Assembly: GCA_022605425.2 (NCBI GenBank)
Contig: CM061247.1
Location: 731,501 to 795,500, forward strand
Source: Hamiltosporidium tvaerminnensis
Taxonomy: Eukaryota; Microsporidia; Dubosqiidae
Direction of reading: 5' to 3'
Length of the DNA: 64,000 bases
The notes under the pieces were generated by a model. It had not been told where the DNA came from. It searched no databases and saw only the letters and a list, made by a program, of their open reading frames with translations. Of the stretch, positions 56,631-64,000 are shown piece by piece. Each line of letters begins with the position of its first letter. Position 1 is the first letter of the stretch. The position numbers and the translations under genes were made by a program.

Positions 56631-58223
56631 TCATTGAAAATATGAGTTAAAGTGTTGTATTGTATTTAAAAATCCTTCTATCCCGAATTTATACTTAAAA
56701 ATACGATATTTTAAACACAATAAAAAATTTGATATTTCATATGTGTGAAATACTTCTTTTACTGCTGTCTTTCTTGTCATTAAATAAACCTTTTTGTGTC
56801 CTTTGACTATTGTATTGTGTATGGCATTTAACTCATATAATATCAAATCATATTCTTCATACATTTCAAAATGATCATCATCGATCTTTATATTTAAAAT
56901 ATATCTGAGAACTCGGATTAAATTAAGAATAATTATTTGGTCAAAAGTTGGATTAAATATTCCAGAATTTGTATCAAAAAATCTCATACCTGTACTTTTT
57001 TCATGTTTCATTATATTTTGCAGAACAAGATCGAACTTTACAAATGCATTTTTGATTGTAATTTCATCCATTTGAAATATAACTGTATTAAAAATGTTTA
57101 AACTGTGAAAAAAAGTTAAATATGTTGAATCAAATTTTTTGCTGATAAGATTGAAATATATTGTTTTTTCTGCTAAGTAGAATACAGAGTAAAGTAAATT
57201 AGTATTGACAGAAAAAACAAATATTTCTAAAATCTTTAAAAATTTTTTTTTCAGAAGAATTTTTTCGTTCAAAAACCATTCGTATTCTTCAAAAGAAGAT
57301 TCATTTTGTTTTTTAATAGAATCCAAACGATTATATCTTAATTTTATTTCATTTATTTTTGGATCAACCAGAAGAAATTTCAAATAAAGAATCGAAAGAA
57401 AATAATTTCCATCAGCCAATCGAATGTTATTTAAATTTTCTAAAATCTTTATTTCAAAAGATAAAAATTCAGGAAGTATTATATAAATGTACTTGTCTTT
57501 ATTCGTTAAAAGTTCAAGAATCAATGCTTTCCAATATTTAATAAAATCATTTGAATAAATACAGTTCATATCTGATGAAATATTATCAATATTTTCAGTA
57601 TTTTTCATCAAATTCAACTCTATTTGTATAAAATAATCAATTTTTAAGCGAAACTCTTCCAAGTAGTTTTCTTCACAATATAATTTCACAATATCTTGAT
57701 TTATTTCTAAATCAATACTATAAAACAAATTTTTTTCAAAAGACTTATTCGAATATAAAATTTGAACTGCAATAATACCTATATCCTCGTCAACAAAACT
57801 TAAAGAATTTCTTTGTGTTAATAAAGAAAATCTATATATTTTATGTATTGATACATAACACTTCCTAATATTTAGAATGTTACTATTTACACGAGTCAAG
57901 CTAGAATCTTCTATGATTTCCAAATATCTAAAATTAAAGGTTTTCCATGGTATTTTTTCTCCGAATCTTTCTTTTAAAATATCAAGTTGGCAATCAAACC
58001 TCAACTCGTATAAAAATAATAAGTAAATAGAATGAAAATCCAACGGCTGCGAATCTTCTAATCCCCGAGTCAAAAACACTTTAGGCTTAAATCTACTAAA
58101 ACCATTTCGAGATTGAATATTTCTTGTATTTTTATGATTTATAATTTTAGATTTTTTTCTTACTCCAAGAATACAGCTCGAACCAAAAACTTTATCATTT
58201 TCAGAAAGTCCTTTCTTTCCCAT
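56631..58223 (-). CDS. Secreted-family paralog, main reading frame
   Basis: 530 codons open from an internal ATG (58223) that is probably not the native start. It aligns throughout with the 581-residue protein: NILNIRKCYVSIHKIYRFSL, IYIILPEFLSFEIKILENL, DGNYFLSILYLKFLLVDPKI, NIFNTVIFQMDEITIKN, LKYRIFKYKFGIEG. Its missing N-terminus with signal peptide is found immediately upstream in another frame (58224-58371), separated by an A7 run on the coding strand. Either the gene is a recent pseudogene lacking export, or the run was miscounted. No recognised domain; the two paralogs are on the same strand 6.2 kb apart, so an old tandem duplication is likely. Confidence 0.78.
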   Translation of the reverse strand: MGKKGLSENDKVFGSSCILGVRKKSKIINHKNTRNIQSRNGFSRFKPKVFLTRGLEDSQPLDFHSIYLLFLYELRFDCQLDILKERFGEKIPWKTFNFRYLEIIEDSSLTRVNSNILNIRKCYVSIHKIYRFSLLTQRNSLSFVDEDIGIIAVQILYSNKSFEKNLFYSIDLEINQDIVKLYCEENYLEEFRLKIDYFIQIELNLMKNTENIDNISSDMNCIYSNDFIKYWKALILELLTNKDKYIYIILPEFLSFEIKILENLNNIRLADGNYFLSILYLKFLLVDPKINEIKLRYNRLDSIKKQNESSFEEYEWFLNEKILLKKKFLKILEIFVFSVNTNLLYSVFYLAEKTIYFNLISKKFDSTYLTFFHSLNIFNTVIFQMDEITIKNAFVKFDLVLQNIMKHEKSTGMRFFDTNSGIFNPTFDQIIILNLIRVLRYILNIKIDDDHFEMYEEYDLILYELNAIHNTIVKGHKKVYLMTRKTAVKEVFHTYEISNFLLCLKYRIFKYKFGIEGFLNTIQHFNSYFQ

Positions 58224-58371
58224 ACCAGCTTTTTTTATTATTATCGAGATAATAACTACATGTCGGTTGTTCTAAATCAGTTGTATTAATCGACTCAGTT
58301 ATATTAGAATCGTAACATTTTTGGTAAAAAATAGTCAAAACAAAAAAGTAAACTCTAAATTGTAATATCAT
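58224..58371 (-). pseudogene. Detached signal-peptide start of the 56631-58223 gene
   Basis: ATG 58371 opens MILQFRVYFFVLTIFYQKCY, a signal peptide, then NTTDLEQPTCSYYLDNN, matching the paralog segment DTMDLLQPTCSHDV. The frame then meets seven A (T7 at 58230-58236 on +). One base fewer or two more would join it to the downstream frame. Confidence 0.75.
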
Positions 58372-58499
58372 ATCTTAAAATTAAAAAGTTTTTTTATATT
58401 TAAATTTTTAATTAAAATAATTTTTTTAATTTACACTAGATTAATTAACAAAAGTGACATTAGATTTTCCATAATATAAGACCAATCGATTGCACTTAT

Positions 58500-58660
58500 T
58501 AGTTAAATTATTATAAAATCTTTTTAGTTTATATTATTATAAAATCTTTTTAGTTTATATTATTATAAAATAAAATAAAAGTATGTATTATTATAAAATA
58601 TTATTAATTAAACTATTATAAATTAAAAGTATATATTATTATAAAATAAATTAAATGATT
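58500..58660. repeat. AT-rich tandem repeats at the left edge of LINE copy A
   Basis: TTATAAAATCTTTTTAGTTT is repeated with a 28-bp period near 58505-58560, followed by variable TTATTATAAAATA units. It abuts the 5'-truncated end of LINE copy A. Confidence 0.75.
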
Positions 58661-58827
58661 ATTTGATTCCATTTGTATCAGATAATCATCCGACCACGTT
58701 TCCTTCACTTGATGAATTTGTAAATATCATTAATTGGCTTCCCAATTGGAAAGCTGCTGGAATTGATGGTATTTACAATTTTTTCATTTAGAAACTTACA
58801 ACTCTTCACAAATATATTTATGATATT

Positions 58828-60363
58828 GTGAAAGTTATATGTTTAGAAGGAACACCTCAAGCTGATTGGTTTTACTGCGGGCTTACGTATTTGATACCGA
58901 AAGGAATTCCACGAAGAGGCTCTGACTACAGGCCAATCACTTGTATGTCCAACCTCTATAAGTTAACGACAAAGTGTGTAACGAAAGTCGTTCAACTTGA
59001 AGTGGAAAGGCGAGGGTTGCTTGCAGAGAACCAACTAGGGGCGGTAAGAGGTGTGCAGGGAGCGAAAGAGCAGGCTCTACTGAATATTGCCTTAAATAAA
59101 GAGTATGGAAATAATCTTAAGGCAACATGGATTGATGTTAAAAAAGCTTATGATTCAATAGATCATGCTTATTTAACTCAATGCATTGAAAACCTTAATT
59201 TACCTGATTGGATCCTGAAATTTATTAAGGTAATTATATCAAAATGGAAAATTGATATATCAGTAGGGCCTGAAAAAATCATGACCAAGAAGATTGATAG
59301 AGGGATTCTACAAGGAGATAGTCTGTCGCCTTTGTTATTTGTGTTGTGTATGGATCCATTAAGCCGAAAGCTTAATGAAAAATACACAAAAGTGACAGTA
59401 CAAACAGATGCAGAATCCCATTCTACTAATCATCTCTTGTTTATTGATGATCTTAAGCTCCTTGCAAAAGACAGCTCCACATTGAGTGCTATGACAGGCG
59501 AGGCAAAGGAATTTTTAGAGGTGATTGGCTTAGAGATTAACAAAGAGAAGTCAGCCACAAATGATACGTGTTGTGAAGATACTGCTACTCTTCTAGAAGG
59601 TGTTAGTGTTTACAAATATTTAGGAATAATAGAAGATAGCAGAGGAATCCCAACACGTAGCTCATTTGAAGAAGTACAGAGCAAACTTATATCAAGAGTT
59701 GAAAGACTTTGTCACACTAGATTAAAGTCAAAAAATTTATTTTCTGCAATCAATCAACATGCGATATCGTTAATCAACTACCACATAGGAGTACTTCGAC
59801 TTGAACCGGCTGACTTCTCTAAGTTAGATGAGGCAGTGCGTGCGGTGTTGGTTAAAAATAAGATACATCTCCGCCCAGGATGTAAAGAGCGGTTGTATCT
59901 TCCTAGAACAGAACTTGGAAGAGGTCTACATAGTGTTGAGTTGCGAAGCGAACATATGCTTCTGCAACTCTTGGATTGTCTGGAAAAAAGTAAAGAAATA
60001 TCAACTAGACGAGCAGCAATCCTCAGGGTGGAGAATAATAATAAATCCCATCTTGCACTAATAAAAGGCTTCTTAAAAGTAAAGTACAGGTTGGTAGAAG
60101 AAGTCACTAAGAAAAGTTTAGAAGAAGCTCAACTTGCAAAACTATATAACGAAATAGAAAAACGAAAACTCTATTCCGAGTTATATAATGCAAGGAAAAA
60201 TGAGCTTGTAAGTGTTAGTGACTCTTCAAGAATGGTAAAGAGACCGAATATTAGGCCACGAAATAAGCTTTGTTTTGCTATACTCAGGATAGAAATGTAT
60301 TTTGGAGAGCAGATGGTATGTGTCAACATTGCGGGAAGTCTGGTAAGACTGTGGATCATCTAG
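58828..60363 (+). CDS. LINE copy A reverse transcriptase frame
   Basis: 511 codons covering the RT. The GTG start is only the left limit of the frame. Recognisable motifs: GSDYRPITCMSNLYKLTTK (motif 1), LLAENQLGAVRGVQGAKEQA (2), ATWIDVKKAYDSIDHAYL (A), DRGILQGDSLSPLLFVLCMD (B), and LLFIDDLKLLA at about 59439-59450 for the catalytic xxDD (C). SVYKYLGIIEDS and the thumb region follow. The FIDDLK signature, the WxDxKKAYDS form of motif A and the presence of a downstream restriction-like endonuclease suggest an R4/Dong-type element. The frame breaks near 60270-60363 by a one-base change before the zinc knuckle. RT-level function would be intact, but the protein lacks its endonuclease. Confidence 0.85.
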   Translation: MKVICLEGTPQADWFYCGLTYLIPKGIPRRGSDYRPITCMSNLYKLTTKCVTKVVQLEVERRGLLAENQLGAVRGVQGAKEQALLNIALNKEYGNNLKATWIDVKKAYDSIDHAYLTQCIENLNLPDWILKFIKVIISKWKIDISVGPEKIMTKKIDRGILQGDSLSPLLFVLCMDPLSRKLNEKYTKVTVQTDAESHSTNHLLFIDDLKLLAKDSSTLSAMTGEAKEFLEVIGLEINKEKSATNDTCCEDTATLLEGVSVYKYLGIIEDSRGIPTRSSFEEVQSKLISRVERLCHTRLKSKNLFSAINQHAISLINYHIGVLRLEPADFSKLDEAVRAVLVKNKIHLRPGCKERLYLPRTELGRGLHSVELRSEHMLLQLLDCLEKSKEISTRRAAILRVENNNKSHLALIKGFLKVKYRLVEEVTKKSLEEAQLAKLYNEIEKRKLYSELYNARKNELVSVSDSSRMVKRPNIRPRNKLCFAILRIEMYFGEQMVCVNIAGSLVRLWII

Positions 60364-61156
60364 CAACTAGATGTGAAAAAATGCTAGGCCATGATTACAC
60401 TAGACGGCATAATGAAGTGGTTAGATGCCTACACCTTCTCCTTCTAAATAGATATAAGTTTAAGTCTTCAAAACGAATTAAGAGTCACTCAGTTCAAGAA
60501 ATTCTTGATAATGAGTATGCAGAGATAAGAGTGGACACCAGAATTAAAACTGATGTTAAATTCGGAATAACAGACCGGACATATTTATTTTAGATAAGAA
60601 GAAGAATAAGATAACACTCATTTAAGTAGGAATCACTTCCCAAGATTCACTTCAAATAGTTGAAACTGAAAAACTTAGGAAGTATGATCTGCTAGCCAAT
60701 GAGTTGGGCCTTATTTATAAGTGTAGTGTTGAGATAATCCCTTATGTGATGACCTGGGACGGTATTGTGACAAAATACCATAAATCTCATCTTAAAAGAC
60801 TAGAAATACCCATGAATGTAGAGGCATACATTCAGTCTATAGTACTTAAGAAGACAGTCGAAACAATTTCCTTTGATCGACGAAGAGGACTTGAGTCAGG
60901 ACTAAATGCCGAAGAGAGCTGGGAGAGAGCGTCATTGGGTGTTATTATGAGATCAGAGATGCATGAGGAACCTTTACCCCCTTTAAAAGAAGAGAAGAGA
61001 GAGGAAGATAGTGTTAAACAAGTAAATTCAAAAAATATTTTACCCCTTATTTTAGATGACGTAACCAGACCAGAGGAACCGACGATAGACATTAATGATA
61101 AGTCGGATGTAGAAAAAGAGAATAAAGTGGTTAAAGTGATGGAAGAAATTAGTTAA
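60270..61156 (+). pseudogene. LINE copy A endonuclease region, broken
   Basis: The zinc knuckle CQHCGKSGKTVDHLATRCEK and RHNEVVRCLH lie in the frame 60270-60593. A frameshift within KTDVK and FGITDR breaks the frame just before the NRPDIFILDK motif. The catalytic Glu codon of ITLIEVGITS is replaced by TAA at 60623-60625. The rest, TISFDRRRGLESGLNAEESW to the Glu-rich C-terminus, is open at 60704-61156. The endonuclease is thus inactivated twice. Confidence 0.82.
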
Positions 61157-61206
61157 ACGGGAGAAAATTTGTTAACCCAGAATTTTATTAAATAAATAAA
61201 ATCTTT

Positions 61207-62193
61207 ATGGGTAGAAGAAAAAAAGTTGACAGCGAAAATATAAAAAATGATGAAATAAATGCTGTAAACAACTCGGAAATTTGTTTTAAAGAGATAAAAA
61301 CGTGTGATAGAGATGTAGTAACTATATCCGAGACGCTTCCACCACAACCGACCATCTATAATAACACCCACTCCCCATCGAGCAATACGCTTCAGGCTAC
61401 TCCAATCAACCTGCTCGATTCCGCACTCGCTTCTTCCTGTCCCGATCCGTCTGCGCGTAGACCAGCCAACACAATGGAAAACCTCAATGCCCCTGTCATT
61501 CCAGAAGTAAATCGACTGATGGTATTGCATTCAATACTTGACTCTGTCACAGCCGTAGAGCAGGAATGGCCTAGATCTGCTATTTCAGCAGTGCAAAAAA
61601 GGTTTGAGAGAATGCCTAGAAATGGCTGGTCTGCAATTCTTAGGTACTATAATGGGAAATTTGGTCGAACTGTTGATATCGATGTGTTAAAAAAATTAAT
61701 ACATAATGAGGCAGAAAGAGAAATAAGGCAAGAAGAGAATGGAGAGCGACGTAGAATCGCCACTTGTCTCGCCGAGCCCTGTTCTTTAACCGACACTACA
61801 CTCTATATGAACCCGAGAGAAAAGTTCTTGTTCAAAATCAAGGAACTCTCGGAGAAGGAAATCGGAGATTTAGTGGTCCGAACCAGAAAACTTCCAAGTG
61901 AATTGGTTGATAGTAAAGTTTTGGAACTCATAAATCGGATCACAGGTGAATATGCTGAATCTCATGTGCCTAAGAATGTTAGTGATGCAGCTCGAATCAT
62001 CCAGGCGGCCCAGGTATGTTATGACGAGGAAACACGTAAGGAGAAACCTAGATCCGCTTGGAAGGAAAACATAGAATGTAAAATTTCTAAGTTAGTACTT
62101 TCCAAAGATCTCCTCGAGAAGGCTCGCAAGCAGAAAAGCTCTCTACTTCGGAAACGAAAAGTCACAGAAAAATTATGCGAGAGTTTAATTTAG
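61207..62193 (+). CDS. LINE copy C N-terminal region
   Basis: 328 codons. ATG 61207 is formed partly by the flank: the sequence shared with copy B begins at the third base of this codon. The first 100 residues are low-complexity and Ser/Pro/Thr-rich (SETLPPQPTIYNNTHSPSSN). Residues about 110-330 are more conserved-looking and basic: VEQEWPRSAISAVQKRFERM, RNGWSAILRYYNGKFGRTVD, TRKLPSELVDSKVLELINRI. No zinc finger or Myb-like domain that would bind DNA could be identified, unlike R2. The frame runs into TAG after CESLI, whereas the next frame (REFNLDL, then NDLSKALVKKNEA) continues the homology with copy B, so the true protein probably continues into the RT as a single ORF. Confidence 0.72.
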   Translation: MGRRKKVDSENIKNDEINAVNNSEICFKEIKTCDRDVVTISETLPPQPTIYNNTHSPSSNTLQATPINLLDSALASSCPDPSARRPANTMENLNAPVIPEVNRLMVLHSILDSVTAVEQEWPRSAISAVQKRFERMPRNGWSAILRYYNGKFGRTVDIDVLKKLIHNEAEREIRQEENGERRRIATCLAEPCSLTDTTLYMNPREKFLFKIKELSEKEIGDLVVRTRKLPSELVDSKVLELINRITGEYAESHVPKNVSDAARIIQAAQVCYDEETRKEKPRSAWKENIECKISKLVLSKDLLEKARKQKSSLLRKRKVTEKLCESLI

Positions 62194-62250
62194 ACTTATG
62201 CAAAATAAATGATCTCTCTAAGGCTTTGGTTAAAAAGAATGAGGCTTTGA

Positions 62251-62733
62251 ATGTGTACGAAAAAAATTACGATGTATGAAAGTAGGAGAAAATTTCGAAA
62301 AGAGAATCGTATGTTTGAGTTATTCCGAGGTCGATTCTATCGAGGGTTATCTGAGCGCGTTGAATCCGAGCATGTGGTTTACCGTGACGAAATCTCAGAA
62401 TTTTGGTCTACATTGTTGAATAAAAATGATAAAGTAGTTACATATGATGAGTATTTGAAACCTTTCGTGTCAGATACGCACCAGACCACGTTTCCTTTAC
62501 TTGAAGAGTTTATAGATATCATCAATTGGCTGCCTAACTGGAAAGCCGCTGGAATTGATTGTATTTATAACTTTTACATCAAGAAACTTACGAGCCTTCA
62601 TAAATATCTCTACGATATTGTGAAAGCCATATGTTTAGAAGGAACGCCTCAAGCCGATTGGTATTATCGTGGACTTACTTATCTGATACCTAAAGGTACA
62701 CCAAAGAGACTGGCTTTGATTACAGGCCAATAA
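62251..62733 (+). CDS. LINE copy C linker and RT N-terminal part
   Basis: 160 codons. RRKFRKENRMFELFRGRFYR, EISEFWSTL and NWLPNWKAAGIDCIYNF mark the segment preceding the RT in R4/Dong-type elements, where a tryptophan-rich LPNWKAxGxDG stretch is usual. KKLTSLHKYLYDIVKAICLE and LTYLIPKGTP lead into RT motif 1. One extra base near 62710 breaks the frame before YRPITCMSNL. Confidence 0.78.
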   Translation: MCTKKITMYESRRKFRKENRMFELFRGRFYRGLSERVESEHVVYRDEISEFWSTLLNKNDKVVTYDEYLKPFVSDTHQTTFPLLEEFIDIINWLPNWKAAGIDCIYNFYIKKLTSLHKYLYDIVKAICLEGTPQADWYYRGLTYLIPKGTPKRLALITGQ

Positions 62734-62869
62734 CCTGTATGTCAAATCTGTATAAACTAACTACAAAATGTGTTACTAAAGTGGTACAGATTGAGGTGGA
62801 AAGACGAGGATTACTTTCAGAAAATCAGTTGGGAGCAGTCGAGGAGTGCAAGGAGCGAAAGAACAGGCC

Positions 62870-64000
62870 TTATTGAATATTGCCATTAATAAAGAGTACG
62901 GAAACAATCTTAAGGCAACATGGATTGATGTTAAAAAAGCTTATGATTCAATAGACAACGCTTATTTAACTCAATGCATTGAAAACCTTAATTTACCTGA
63001 TTGGATCCTGAAATTTATTAAGGTAATTATATCAAAATGGAAAATTGATATATCAATAGGGCCTGAAAAAATCATGAGCAAGAAGATTGATAGAGGGATT
63101 CTGCAAGGAGATAGTTTGTCACCATTATTGTTTGTGTTGTGTATGGATCCATTGAACCGAAAGCTTAATGAGAAATGCACAAAGGTGACAATAAAGACAG
63201 ATGCAGAATCCCACGCGACTAATCATCTCTTGTTTATTGATGATCTTAAGCTCATTGCCGAAGATGGACAAACATTGGAAGAAATGACGGAGGAGGTTAA
63301 AAAGTTTATGAATAATACAGGATTGGAAATTAACAAAGAGAAGTCAGCCACTAATGATCCATGTTGTGAAGATACTGCTACTCTTCTTGAAGGAATAGGT
63401 GTTTATAAATACCTTGGAATTATAGAAGATAGCAGAGGAATTCCAACAAGTAAGTCGTTTGAGGAAGTACAGACCAAACTTATAGCACGAGTAGAAAGAC
63501 TTTGTCGCACGAGATTAAATGCAAGAAATTTATTTCAAGCCATTAATCAACATGCAATTTCTTTACTAAACTATCATATAGGTGTACTCCGACTTGAACC
63601 GGCTGACTTCTCTAAGTTAGATGATGCGGTGCGTGCAGTGTTAGTAAAGAACAAAATACATCTACGCCCAGGATGCAAAGAACGTCTATACCTTCCACGT
63701 AAAGAACTTGGAAGAGGTTTACATAGTGTCGAGTTCAAAAGCGAACATATGCTTTTGCAACTCTTGGATTGTCTGGAAAAACATAAAGATACATCGACCA
63801 GAAGAGCAGCAATCCTAAAGGTTGAGAATAATAATAAAACCCACCTTTCACTAATTAAAAACTTTTTAAAAATAAAATACGGGTTGGAAGAGGAAGTCAC
63901 AAAAAAGAAATTGGAAGAAGCTCAACTAGCTAACCTATATAACGAAATCAAAAGCCGAAAACTACATTCAAAGTTATATAGCGCTAGAAACAACGAGCTG
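62870..64000 (+). CDS. LINE copy C reverse transcriptase, partial
   Basis: Open from about 62870 to the window end. It contains QALLNIAINKEYGNNLKATW, IDVKKAYDSIDN (motif A), GILQGDSLSPLLF (B), HLLFIDDLKLIA (C, about 63235) and YKYLGIIEDSRGI. It ends in KLYSARNNEL, upstream of the zinc knuckle, which should lie beyond the edge. Nearly identical to copy B from RAVLVKNKIHLRPG onward. A missing base near 62840 separates it from the upstream frame. Confidence 0.8.

Larger units (their letters stand above)
58666..61196 (+). mobile_element. RLE-class LINE, copy A (5'-truncated, diverged subfamily)
   Basis: Begins within the region before the RT (CCATTTGTATCAGATAATCA against copy C at about 62460) and runs to the tail TTTTATTAAATAAATAAA. 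Its RT and endonuclease differ from copies B and C at many positions, more than B and C differ from each other, so it is an older or separate subfamily. Copy C starts a few bases after its end, in the same orientation. Confidence 0.88.
61205..64000 (+). mobile_element. RLE-class LINE, copy C (5'-complete, cut by window edge)
   Basis: Starts with GGGTAGAAG, as copy B does, and extends past the window. Order: N-terminal region (61207-62193), linker and RT fingers (62251-62733), RT palm and thumb (about 62870-64000, open to the edge). At least three frameshifts relative to a continuous protein: near 62165, 62710 and 62840. Over the overlap with copy B the encoded C-terminal half differs at very few positions. 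Confidence 0.88.

Noticed and set aside
57205-57541. Plus-strand 60-codon frames
   Set aside because: Antisense to the secreted paralog gene and without features.
59778-60107. 109-codon minus-strand frame, with similar ones at 29411-29767 (+) and 63574-63900 (-)
   Set aside because: The same antisense frame appears in each LINE copy because the sense RT sequence is conserved; no independent gene signal.
1-64000. CRISPR arrays, bacterial operons, rRNA genes
   Set aside because: The tandem repeats here are coding minisatellites or AT-rich duplications without spacers. Gene content is eukaryotic, and no rRNA segment was recognised.

Overview
The window looks like a gene-poor, AT-rich contig from a large-genome microsporidian. 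Pointers are a very short NOB1 (228 codons), a compact DHH1-type helicase, signal-peptide proteins of unknown family, no visible introns, and a CCC or CCCCC run at or just before several start codons (TAF2, an unknown 585-residue protein, NOB1, DHH1), as described for microsporidian genes. Only about ten gene loci occupy 64 kb. The rest is AT-rich intergenic DNA and mobile-element debris. The species is not determined.

Layout. 1-6633 (-): TAF2, the TFIID subunit with an M1-aminopeptidase-like fold. It is swollen by low-complexity arrays built on the octamer GGGTGTTA/TAACACCC, interrupted by small indels, and runs off the left edge. 6639-8862: the same octamer in non-coding tandem repeats, the first copy of a dispersed repeat (family A), and a 61-bp array. 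8863-10620 (-): unknown charged repeat protein. 13333-14585 (-): frameshifted secreted pseudokinase; its more intact paralog is at 35253-36512 (-). 16758-17444 (+): NOB1. 17.9-23 kb: element graveyard (RTE-like segment, LINE 3' fragments, family A copy, decayed reverse transcriptase). 24953-26403 (+): decayed membrane-anchored gene. 28319-32002 (-): LINE of the restriction-like-endonuclease class, flanked by a 12-bp target-site duplication. 38834-40144 (+): DHH1. 40.4-42.5 kb: repeat families A and B. 43721-44716 (-): WD40 protein. 48651-50396 and 56631-58371 (-): paralogous secreted proteins, the second with a homopolymer frameshift. 58666-64000 (+): two LINE copies head-to-tail, the second cut by the window edge.

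The recognised housekeeping genes cover transcription initiation (TAF2), 20S pre-rRNA cleavage (NOB1) and mRNA decay/translational control (DHH1). They form no operon-like unit. The accessory content is a candidate secreted kinase/pseudokinase pair, a secreted paralog pair, one RLE LINE family with at least two subfamilies, and two families of short repeats that share a 3' end. Several disruptions are one-base changes in homopolymers or repeats, so real decay and consensus error both need to be considered.
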